DNA of 64,000 bases, from the NCBI GenBank assembly GCA_019925095.2, contig CM034391.1:25409051-25473050 (forward strand), written 5' to 3'. Position 1 is the stretch's first letter, and each line of letters opens with the position of its first letter. Below are positions 54,777 through 63,940 of this stretch, piece by piece. This DNA is from Dendrolimus kikuchii (taxonomy: Eukaryota > Arthropoda > Insecta > Lepidoptera > Lasiocampidae). The notes under the pieces were generated by a model that was given only the letters and a program-made list of their open reading frames with translations, made no database searches and was not told the origin of the DNA. The position numbers and the translations under genes were made by a program.

Positions 54777-55238
54777 ATGTCTTGGGATGGGGAAAAGGCA
54801 CTAAACTCGCATGAAGGTCACGCTCAGAAACATATAAATAGAGATATTTGTGTATATGTATATATATGTTTTGGGATAGGGAAAATATCAATGAACTTGC
54901 TTGACAGTCATGTTCAGATACGTAGACAACACGCTCAGAAGTATAAAAAGATGTATGTTTATGTATAAATGTATATATGTTTTGGGATGGGGAAAAGGCA
55001 CTGAACTCGTATAAACGTCACGCTCAGAAACATATATAGAGATGTTTGTGTATATGTATAATGTATATAGATATTTTGAGATGGGGAAAAAGCACTGAAC
55101 TCGCGTGACCGTCACGCTCAGATACGAAGATTTCACTACTGATGTGCAGTCCTATGACTGACAGTTTTTTTTCGTACCGCCATTGCAATTCACCGTCAAA
55201 CTACGCCATGGCAACGCGAACGAAGTTTCACTTGCATA

Positions 55239-55562
55239 GATTTTTTTTTAATTTTTTATTGCAAGAGTTCAGCCGACAGGCAGACGGCCCACTTCATGGA
55301 GAGCGGTTACCATCGCCTATGAACATTTGCAACACCAAAAGAGCTACAAACGCGCTACTGCTCTCTTAAGGGAGACTGGAACCTGGTCACTAATGCCGGA
55401 ACGCAACTCAAGGTTGTTATGGCGACATACTTTAGACCAGGGGTGGTAGCCATCCAGTCGGGCAAAATCCCTACCACCTGGCTGTGGGTTGTTAAGTCGC
55501 CTCTTACGACAGGCTGCCCGGCAACAGGAAATTGTATTCTTTCTCCGTTCCTACACGGATAC
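55239..55562 (-). mobile_element. Z repeat, copy 14 (full length)
   Basis: TTTTTATTGCAAGAGTTCAG to TCTCCGTTCCTACACGGATA on the plus strand. The AG acceptor-like CAG is changed to CAA. Confidence 0.85.
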
Positions 55563-55564
55563 AA

Positions 55565-56050
55565 GATACATACAAGATAAGATAATTTTAATAATATTAT
55601 ACGTACATCACAGTAATATTACGCGCAATAAAGTAACAAAGGGAATTAAACATCAAATAACAAGGGTATAAGACAAGAATGGTACGGCGAAGGGCAGTGG
55701 AACTGCGGATCATAATTAGGACCCAGTCGCCATCAAGGCAAATCCCTTTAGGTGGGTACGGACCGGGGCAATTTGCAGGGGCTCCCAAGAGAGGCTTTGT
55801 GTTTATGTTTGCCGTTCTTGGGTACAGATGATACTTTTTCGACAGTAGCTCGTTTTGGGTACGTGTATCAATGATAAAAAATTCACTAAAACCGGTTTCT
55901 GTATCTCACTATTCATTCATTTGTCTTGCTATCGGTTGAATTTAGACATTACTTGTATGAAGTTTATCAAATTTTAAGCGATAGTAAAGCGTCTTACACA
56001 CTATGCAGATATAGTAAGATATATGTGTCTGAGCGCATATCTTTCAATAT
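55565..56050. other. No recognisable feature
   Basis: No supported frame or repeat. Confidence 0.45.
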
Positions 56051-56068
56051 CACACAGCGCAGATTATA

Positions 56069-56527
56069 CATACATACATAACTTCACGCCAGTTCCCTTG
56101 CGGGGTAGGCACGAACAACAGAGCGCCATTTAGGCCCATTCTTACACACCTCACTTGCTTCTTTGACATTCATAACTCTTGTCATGCACACTCGTCTGTT
56201 CTTAAGGCTCCTGACATAACTTTCTGCTAGTACACGATCAATTTGATCATGGAAGGTGTGTCGTGGCCTTCCACGACTTCTGCATCCATCCACTTTTGCA
56301 TTGTATATCTGTTTAGTCATTTTTTCATCATGCATTCTTTCCACATGCCCGAACCACCGGAGCATTCCTTTCCTTACCTTCACCCCGACACTCTCTTTCT
56401 TACTTCGGTATTACGAACGCGGTCCGCGAGCGTCACTTCGCAGATTTTGCGCAGTGCTCGCATCTCAACCGCGTTTACTCTACTTTCATGCTCTCTCTTC
56501 CTTACCCAACTCTCGCTTCCATATGTG
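56069..56527 (-). pseudogene. RTE-like LINE 3' end, copy 13
   Basis: The minus strand carries the region from a WVRKREHESRV-like sequence through a 12-base loss at the ESVGVK position and GMLRWFGHVERMHDEKMTKQ, to AYPARELA. A 13-bp duplication, AGCGCAGATTATA, flanks it (56056-56068 and 56528-56540). Confidence 0.9.
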
Positions 56528-56540
56528 AGCGCAGATTATA

Positions 56541-57018
56541 TATCGTATAATTAAATTTTTGATATTTTTGCATGTTCTCTTGCGAAATTTGAAAGGTCCA
56601 TTTTGCTTTTATAAAATGACTCTGACAGTACTCTCGAGATGGAATAACTTTATTCTCACAACGCCCAAAATGCTCCGTCTGCCATTCCACAAGGCGACCG
56701 CGGACGTTATGGTCGTGGCGAAAACGTCACTATTAAGGTCATCATTTTCGATCACACAGCGCCCACAACGACCCATGTCAAGAGTTAGGTTGAAGTGGGC
56801 TTTGACCACAGAGCATTCTATCTATCTCATGACATTGAAAAAGGCGCGATTTTCAAATCGACCAATGATATTTATGTATTTCGTCATTTATGACATTAGC
56901 GCGCCATAATCCGTTCCATTAGAGTTTATGATTGTAATGTCCGCAAGCAAGTGGACCGAAAAAAATCGTGGTCGTAAACGTGGTGTGAGTCCCTTCTAGA
57001 ACGAAGCCGTTATAAAAT
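56541..57018. other. No recognisable gene
   Basis: A 116-codon plus frame (56559-56909) overlaps an antisense frame and shows no domain. Not supported as a gene, though it is the best non-repeat frame nearby. Confidence 0.35.
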
Positions 57019-57022
57019 ATAT

Positions 57023-57930
57023 TGTTACAACTTAAAGAAAGTGAAAGAGAGTCTGAAAGAGAGTGTCGGGGTGAAGGTAAGGAAAGGAATGCTCCGGTGG
57101 TGCGGGCATGTGGAAAGAATGCATGATGAAAGAATGACTAAACAGATATACAATGCAAAAGGGGATGGATGCAGAAGTCGTGGAAGGCCACGACACACCT
57201 TCCATGATCAAATTGATCGTGTACTAGCAGAAGGTGATGTCAGGAGCCTTAAAAACAGACGAGCGTGCATGACAAGAGTTATGAATGTCAAAGAAGCAAG
57301 TGAGGTGTGTAAGAATAAGCCTAAATGGCGCTCCGTTGTTCGTGCCTACCCCGCAAGGGAACTGTATGTATGTATGTATGTATATATGTATGTTACAACT
57401 TAGCCCCCCGACAAAGACAAATTCTACGTACAGATCCCTAGAAGCACATTTTATTACCTGTCGGCATTTCAACTGATTGTAATCTATTTTTAATCGTCTT
57501 CTTTTGTTCATTCGTTTATTGGCATACGTTTCTAAGTTATTATAGAGAACAGCCTATTGTCCTATTGTACTCGCTCATTAGAATCATAATCCAGATGTTA
57601 CAAGCTAATTCTAGGAAACTGTGGCGACGTTGCCGGGCGAACATACATTTGCATTTGCATTTGTGGAGCACAAAACGACGGCCTCATGAAGAGAGGAGGG
57701 CAATCAAGCTACGACTACGATACAGGCGTGACGTGTGTACATTCGGGAATGTAATAGTGACGGACTTTGCGCGTTTTATTGAATTACTACCTTCTGCATT
57801 ACGTTGGATTTGTTGTGTTCGGTTATATTTGTACCTGTGTTATACGTGTTTGTATAGTTATAAATACAACTAATAAACTCTATAGTAATTCTAACGGCAT
57901 TTTAATTCGAGTCCCGCTAAACTCGTAACA
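57023..57930 (-). mobile_element. Solo LTR with a LINE inserted at base 12, ATAT duplication
   Basis: The LTR runs TGTTACAACTTA...(LINE)...GCCCCCCGACAAAG...CCCGCTAAACTCGTAACA. ATAT flanks both ends (57019-57022 and 57931-57934). Without the LINE and its duplication it is ~540 bp, the same length class as the other LTRs. Confidence 0.85.
57035..57390 (+). pseudogene. RTE-like LINE 3' end, copy 14
   Basis: KESVGVKVRKGMLRWCGHVE, HDERMTKQIYNAKGDGCRSR to VVRAYPAREL, then TGTA tail (the GGCGTGAAG piece before the tail is deleted). TGTTACAACTTA on both sides (57023-57034, 57391-57402) is the 12-bp target duplication. Confidence 0.9.
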
Positions 57931-57934
57931 ATAT

Positions 57935-58360
57935 TCTTAGCATTTCACGAATTATGACGAGTCTTCGAAACCCCAAAGACAAACGGTTTTGTTACTTGAT
58001 AAAATATAAATAACGGCCGCAAGTACTTTTGCTAAAAAATATTAACACACATTTTCCTTGTCTTAATATTCCTAAAATAGCACAAAGGGCGAAGGGACGC
58101 AAAAAGAAGCAACTAATAAGTACTTTAGACCTGAACAAAGTCAAAGTACTTCACAAAGGACCCCCTTACACAATTCATGAAGAAGAAAAAATGAACTTCA
58201 CACAATGAAAATATTGTGCGCTCTCTTTATCAATACATAAAGGAATTAAACGCAGAGCAAAGTAAATATAAACGGTGTTCTACATTCACGCGGGTATCTC
58301 ACAAGCGCAGGTGAAAAAAGTATGAGATATAATAGTGGTACAATTTGGGCCACCTGCATA
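57935..58360. other. No recognisable feature
   Basis: AT-rich, no supported element. Confidence 0.45.
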
Positions 58361-58364
58361 CCTG

Positions 58365-58605
58365 TAGACAAAGCACATTTATTACCTGCCGACGTTTGAG
58401 CTAATAACATTGAAACTATTTATGACTGTCTTTTTTGTTTACTTTGTATTTAAAATTTGTAATTAGAAATTATTAGACAGGAGTGTAGAACTGATTCTAA
58501 GAAATTCGATCTACGCGGGCGGGCAGCCATATTGTATCGGTGCAGTATATAGCAATGGCCCAATGGAGTGATCGGCAGTCGAGCGAGAACCACAATCAAG
58601 GCCAT
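58365..58605 (-). mobile_element. LTR fragment of the TGTTAC family
   Basis: AAAGCACATTTATTACCTGC, CTGATTCTAAGAAATTCGAT, GGGCAGCCATATTGTATCGG and CAGTCGAGCGAGAACCAC match the minus-strand LTRs at 63.2 and 57.0 kb. Both ends are lost. Confidence 0.7.
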
Positions 58606-58609
58606 TGTA

Positions 58610-59105
58610 CATAACTAGATATAATTTTAGTCTTTAAGTTCATGTTTGTATTGGTGTACAATAACGTGTTATCTATCTATCTATGTAAAAATGCTCGAAT
58701 TGAATTAAAATAATTATACATTGATTATAAGTTATTACTAATACTTAACGCTCCTAGGAACTAAGTTAGACAAACAATTCAAATCAAAGACACACTTTTT
58801 TCGACAAGCTTATTTATCAAATCATCTATAGCTGAAGACGATTACAGGTTTTCTAGAGTTTCTGCCTCTATAGACAATAAAGACAAATCTGATACCCGTT
58901 CCTGTTGGCCCAGCAGTTATTCTAAAATATGTTATTATTCTATAAAAATTGTGGATAACATTATAGGAGTTTTTGCTTACACACTTTCGGGGCCCCTGTA
59001 GCCTGGGGGCCCCGTATCACTGATACGGCTGATACGACGGTAGCTACGCCCCTGTTTAAATCATTTCCTTACAAACAAATAGTTGAAAACCGACCTAACC
59101 GAAAC
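58610..59105. other. No recognisable feature
   Basis: Includes a short TATC microsatellite near 58670. No frame. Confidence 0.45.
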
Positions 59106-59109
59106 TTTA

Positions 59110-59310
59110 ACTGATCTTGAGATTTTTTTTGTGTCTGTGCAAGTGGATTCAAGAATGGTTTATATTTGTAATTGGACCTGCTAGGTGGCGCTGCTAAATT
59201 CTTCATAAGCGGTTGGAATGATTTGATGTTGCTTTTTTGTGCGTTCAAGTGAATTCGAGAATGGTTTAGATGCATAATTTAACCGGATAGGTAGCGCTGA
59301 TATTGGGTTC
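59110..59310. mobile_element. Helitron-like internal repeat fragment
   Basis: Two diverged ~116-base units with GTGT-tolerant GAGAATGGTTTAGATG and TAGGT(G/A)GCGCTG, matching the tandem blocks of the 6.2-kb element. A further fragment is at 59915-59990. Confidence 0.6.
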
Positions 59311-59522
59311 TAGGATTTCGACAGCATTTTTGAAGTGATAACTTCTTATGGGAGGGTAAACCGCTTCGTTACGTAACGCGTTACGGCGCCAGTCTGTCTG
59401 GCTTCGCTTTCTCTCACGCATACTGCAGCGGTAGGCAGGCTCCTCCTCTCTCACTCTAACCCACAGCGCTAGTCGTATTTCGGACAGACGCTTACTATAT
59501 ATTTATATACTATATATATATT

Positions 59523-59566
59523 TATAAATTATTATAATATATAATTATATATTATAATAATTTATA
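59523..59566. repeat. 44-bp perfect AT palindrome
   Basis: The segment equals its own reverse complement over all 44 bases and contains only A and T. It has no spacer, so it could extrude a cruciform. Confidence 0.95.
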
Positions 59567-59709
59567 TATATGCAACGTTTTGTTATAACAGTAAACATCC
59601 TTATTTATTGTAACATCCAAAATTATTTTAAAAATTAAACTAAACTATAAAATAGAAACCTAAAATTAAATACTAAAACTAAATAAAAAAAAGGAGAGCA
59701 AAATTATAG

Positions 59710-59750
59710 ATAAAATATTGGTCCCAAACCACTGTCACTTACCAGAACTT
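59710..59750 (-). pseudogene. LINE RT C-terminal relic (IQRGN family), last 13 codons
   Basis: AAATATTGGTCCCAAACCAC...GTCACTTACC matches the ends at 9.06 and 39.3 kb. Confidence 0.5.
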
Positions 59751-60010
59751 ATGTATATATAAATTTACTATATATATTTATGTATGTTATTAGTCATAAC
59801 TTTAAGTAATAACCTAAGCTTTTCTCAAGTTAAACAATTTCAATATTAAATAGTTAAACTTAGATTAGTCTAAGTTATCACTTCTGTCGGGCGTCTCGAG
59901 GCGCACGTTTTTTTTGTGTGTTTGAGTGGATCCCGAAATGGTTTAGATTCAAAACTGGACCCGGTAGGTGGCGCTGGAATCAGATTTTAAAATTTATTTA
60001 TTTAGGGTAG

Positions 60011-60320
60011 CGTGTAGTCGTGGTAGCGTAATGGCTAGTGCACGCGTCCCAAACTCAGAGGGCGCGGGTTCGATCCTGGCCGGAACGCATGCACCACTTA
60101 GTCAGTTTTCTAATCTAATGTGCATATTGTTACAATTGCCACATGCTAATAACGGTGAAGGAAAACATCGTGATGCAACCTGCACATCGAGATAACCGTT
60201 GTGTCAAACCTGCCAAGCCGCCTTGGACAAGCGTGGCGGGTATATGTCCGTTCCCCTTATTAATGGGAGGCCCGAGCCCAGCAGTGGGACATTTATGGGC
60301 TGATATTATTATTATTATTA
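60011..60320 (+). mobile_element. SINE family A, full-length copy with (ATT)n tail
   Basis: tRNA-like head with TAGCGTAATGGCTAG and GGGTTCGATCCTGGCC. The body runs through GTGCATATTGTTACAATTGC, and the 3' end is GCCCAGCAGTGGGACATTTA-TGGGCTGAT plus ATT repeats. A candidate 8-bp duplication with one mismatch, TAGGG(T/C)AG, lies at 60003-60010 and 60321-60328. Confidence 0.85.
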
Positions 60321-60399
60321 TAGGGCAGGACAACTTAACCTGGGCTTGCTGGTTTACATATAAAAGAACAGCCATACATACAATTATTTTACTTTAAAA

Positions 60400-60716
60400 A
60401 TCGCTCAGCGGGCTATGGAGAGCTATGTTGGGAGTTTCTCTTATGGATAGCATTAGAAATGAGGATATCCGTAAGAGAACCAAGGTAACAGACATAGCTT
60501 GCAATATTCGAAAGTTAAAGTAGCAGTGGTCACGTCTGTGGTAGGATCGATGGCCAATAGAGCAGACGAGTCCTGGAGTGGAGACCGCGTTTCGGTAAAG
60601 GTAGTCTCGGACGCCCTCCATCCCGATGGACTGACGATGAGGACAGTGGTGAGTAGCGCCGACTTGGGGAGACCTACGTCCAGCAGTAGACATACAATAC
60701 AGATGGATGAACGAAC
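60400..60716 (+). pseudogene. RTE-like LINE C-terminus (MLGVSLMDSIRNEDIRKRT family)
   Basis: RAMESYVGSFSYGYH in one frame corresponds to RAMLGVSLMD after a frameshift, followed by IRNEDIRKRTKVTDIACNIR. The later WAGH, DGRW and GEAYVQQ regions are recognisable only with several frame changes. The 3' end has GGGGAGACCTACGTCCAGCA. No open frame follows the protein. Confidence 0.65.
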
Positions 60717-60719
60717 TTG

Positions 60720-61190
60720 ACGATTTCATAGAAATTCCTTTTGTCCCAAAATAGCTAACGAATGAATGAAATCTTTATTTGTAGAAATACAGGTAATAAT
60801 TGTAGAAAAGATGGTAAACAAAGTCGATTGGTCTCACTGTATTTGACCTAAACATGGTCATACAAATATTTAAATACATGTCAATTTAAACAATTATAAC
60901 GTATCTAACTTTATAAACTAGTTTGATTTATTATATATTAAATACAGAGATAAAAGAATGTCAAAAATATAGAATAAATTAAATGTCAGAGATAAAAATA
61001 ATAATATAATAATAATATATAATAATTTCAATGACCCACAAAATGACTTCATTAGTAAACTACATACTATATTTAAAAAAGAAAAAAATCTGTAGTTTTT
61101 AGTTGGAAACCAGGTTCATTATAATTCCTTAAGTTTGAGATATTCGGATGCAAGAAAACCATTAAGTCAATTCTGTCCCAAAACGTCGCT
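60720..61190. other. No recognisable feature
   Basis: Very AT-rich, no element ends. Confidence 0.5.
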
Positions 61191-61199
61191 TAAAACAAA

Positions 61200-61268
61200 T
61201 CAACCAGTCTCTGCGTTGCAGGGAGGTAGGCCGGCAAAGGCTTAGCCCGCTCAACCACAGAGGCTGTC
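61200..61268 (-). mobile_element. SINE family B, head fragment
   Basis: CTCTGCGTTGCAGGGAGGTAGGCCGGCAAAGGCTTAGCCCGCTCAACCACAGAGGC is the inverse of the family B head (A box intact on the minus strand; B box lost). Confidence 0.65.
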
Positions 61269-61689
61269 ATAATCATTTACCTAATAAAATCCCTAATGTC
61301 ATAAAAACACTTTACCATCAGCCATGAATGTAATTTTAATTTAAATTTTCTTGTTGGCAATTCTCTTACTGTTATAGGTATACTACTTTCAAAACCTTAA
61401 TGTATTCCTCTAACTCGGTTATGCTTTATACAGTTTTAATGTAATACAGTCCTTTTATTAACTCCAACTGCGTAACAATAAAATTACCTTTTGTTATTTC
61501 ATGCCCAAAATGTGAATTATGAAAACGCCGCTCAAATAGTTTGTACTTTTATTACTGACGAAGTTATATTGCTTTATACAAAGGCTGGTTGATATACTAT
61601 ATACTTTTATTAACTAGCTGTTGTATCCTTTACTTTATTCGGGACTTTAACTTCACAATTATCATTATTCATATCATCTTAACCTTGCA

Positions 61690-62420
61690 AAATAAAAAAA
61701 CTTCGTTTAACAAAACCGACTTCAAAAACTAAAAAGTATAAAATAACTTATTTATAAAGCTATTGTTATTAATATATATTATCTAAAACATCTTAAAGTC
61801 GGTGCTTAGTAATTTTCAAAAAAATATAGTAATTTTTATATTTTACTTTGCACCGACTTCAAGATGTTTTAGATAATATATATTAATAATAATAGCTTTA
61901 GAAATAAGTTATTTTATACTTTTTAGTTTTTGAAGTCGGTTTTTTTTAAACGAAGTTTTTTTATTTTATTTGTTACTTTTTAGTTTCTAGCTATGTATGG
62001 GTAGACTTACGAAAGGTGCCGCGCTCCTTAAAAAATATAGGTCCCAAGAAATGGGAACAAAAAATGTTCGTAAAATGAAAACTACTGGGCCAAACTATGT
62101 TCAATTATTAGGGGACCAAATGGCAACTATTCCGCATCAAAGTAAATAAGAATCACGTAAATCGGATTATAAATCTCAGCGTAATCAGTGTACATATAGA
62201 ACGGAATGGAAAAATTTTCATAAAAAATGTTCATACAATGAAAACTACTGAGCCAAACTATGTTAAATTTTTAGGGAACCAAACAACAGCTATTTTGCGT
62301 CGAACAAAAAAATAATCACGTAAATCGGACCATAAATCTCGGAGTAATCGGTGAACATACATAAAATAATAAAAAAAGATCCCGACGAATTGAGAACCTC
62401 CTTTTTTTGAATTCGGTTAA
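61690..62420 (-). mobile_element. Non-coding element with a ~116-bp-armed hairpin
   Basis: Left arm 61690-61805 and right arm 61850-61966 are near-perfect inverse copies (ACTTCGTTTAACAAAACCGA, TTATTAATATATATTATCTA) around a 44-base loop. Downstream lie two ~166-base repeats with GAAAACTACTGAGCCAAACT, and the end AACCTCCTTTTTTTGAATTCGG. The inverse relative at 41.7-42.2 kb lacks most of the hairpin. Confidence 0.8.
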
Positions 62421-62529
62421 AAATATGGAAATGAAACATATACGAAAGCTTGTAAAAGAAAATTCCTGTCTTAATAACTAAAATTTTCACTGTAATTTAT
62501 CCCATCCTCGTCACCAGTTGAGATGACTC

Positions 62530-62735
62530 TAATAATACAGGGCCAGGTGTTAGGGCATTTGCCCGACTGGATGGCTACCACCTCTGGTCTAGAGTATGCA
62601 GCCATAACAACTTTGATTTGTGTTCCGGCATTAGTGACCAGGTTCCAGTCACCCTTAAGAGTGCAGCAGCGCATTTGTAGCAGCTTTGGTGTTGCAAATG
62701 TCCATAGGCGATAGTAAACGCTTTCCATCAGGCCG
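62530..62735 (+). mobile_element. Z repeat, copy 15, fused to an LTR fragment
   Basis: GGCCAGGTGTTAGGGCATTT to GCTTTCCATCA, then directly GGCCGTCATTTTATACC of the LTR family. The GGCCGTC at the fusion occurs in Z, and CCGTC in the LTR. Confidence 0.75.
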
Positions 62736-62965
62736 TCATTTTATACCTCAATACAAACGTGCCCATACCGTAGTCGTCGTAATCCGCAACACCTGGCTAA
62801 TGATTCGGCCGCAAACTGCCATAAACGAGTACAATAAAACCATGGGCTGTTCTCTAGAAACGTATGCCAAAAAATAATTAAACAAAAGAAGACGATCATA
62901 AAAGAATTACTTGTTCAAATGCAGACTGGAATTGGTTTTTTTCGGAACTTAAGTTGTAACAATAT
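62736..62965 (+). mobile_element. LTR 3' fragment of the TGTTAC family
   Basis: CACCTGGCTAATGATTCGGC, TCTCTAGAAACGTATGCCA and AACTTAAGTTGTAACA, followed by ATAT. The 5' half is replaced by Z. Confidence 0.75.
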
Positions 62966-63215
62966 AATAAAATTAAATACATATACATCAAATAAAATAC
63001 TATAAATATAAAACTATAATAACTGAAGTGAAGTGAAATGTATTGAGGAGCAGAGGAGCAGCTTCATTACATGTCCATTGACCAGGTATGTGCGTGCTCG
63101 TTCTCAAGTTCCCACCTAAACTGCCCAACACTTCCTTTTCTACAAAATTGACATAGTCCATTATTGTCACTAAATCCAGCGCCGCCGCACCAGCCACCTA
63201 TTTTAATATTTATAG

Positions 63216-63679
63216 TGTTACATGCCGACAAAGATTAATGCACACCTGTCTGCCATAAAGCGTAGTTTATTACCTTCCCGCATTTGGACTTCTGTTGCTT
63301 ACTTTCTGTTTGTAAAATTCGTAATTAGAAAAACCAGTCCATTGTGCATTGTCATCTTTTATGGCAGTCATTAGGCAGGTGTGTCGAACTGATTCTAAGA
63401 AATCCGATCTATGCGGGCTGGCAGGCTGGCAGCCATATTGTATCGGTGAAGCAATGGCCCAATGGAGAGATCGGCATTCTAGCGAGAACCACGATCAAAG
63501 CAAGACGTGTACATTCGATAAGCTATGTAGTGACGGACTTTGCGCGTGTTATTGAATCGTGCTGTTTGTACTGGTTGCGTCCAGTTATATTTGTACCTGT
63601 GTTATACGTGTTTGTACAGTTCTAATAAATTCTATAGTAATTCCAACGGTATTTTAATTCGAGTCCGACACTCGTAACC
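63216..63679 (-). mobile_element. Solo LTR, ~464 bp
   Basis: TGTTACATGCCGACAAAG to GAGTCCGACACTCGTAACC on the plus strand. The last A of the end is changed, and no matching 4-bp duplication can be read (ATAG on the left). Confidence 0.7.
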
Positions 63680-63938
63680 AAACCAATTAAGAAATTACCA
63701 AAAGACCATTCAAAAGTTTAATTACAAAACTTACACAAAAATTTTCAACATCCGCCCCTAATGCGAAATTAAAATGTTCACAAAAGAGCACAGAAACAAT
63801 AACTTGGATGTACCGAAACTTCCAAAGAAAAAGATGAAATTAGGAAGACGGGGCAATTTATCCCTCGCTTAAAAAGGGTCTGTTCCATACGACAATATGA
63901 TGACGTGAATTTAAAATTTGATAACTTACATACCTTAT
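63680..63938. other. No recognisable feature
   Basis: AT-rich, no supported element. Confidence 0.4.
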
Positions 63939-63940
63939 AT

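Larger units (their letters stand above)
52045..55125. repeat. Satellite array, ~196-bp dimeric unit, ~15 copies
   Basis: The word AGAAACATATA recurs 16 times at intervals of 194-200 bases, mostly exactly 196. Each unit has two related halves: ~89 bases starting GAACTCGCATGAAGGTCACG and ~107 bases starting GAACTTGCTTGACAGTCATG. Both end TTGGGAT(A/C/G)GGGAAAA. Every unit is open in some frame on both strands because 196 leaves a remainder of 1 when divided by 3. Those frames are repeat artefacts. Confidence 0.97.

Noticed and set aside
52045..55125. CRISPR-like periodic repeat
   Set aside because: Units are continuous, with no unique spacers, and the setting is a eukaryotic transposon-rich genome.
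52074..55136. Two dozen 65-96-codon frames on both strands of the satellite
   Set aside because: They repeat every 196 bases, occur on both strands, start at arbitrary positions and encode low-complexity YMYIDV/IYIYTY sequence. They follow from the repeat unit and are not genes.
56559..56909. 116-codon plus-strand frame as a small host gene
   Set aside because: An antisense frame covers the same bases, no motif is visible, and no start context or splice signals support it.
57023..63679. Full LTR retrotransposon between the two minus-strand LTRs
   Set aside because: The intervening 5.3 kb has no gag, protease, RT or integrase sequence and contains unrelated SINE, LINE and hairpin elements. 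Each LTR has its own context.
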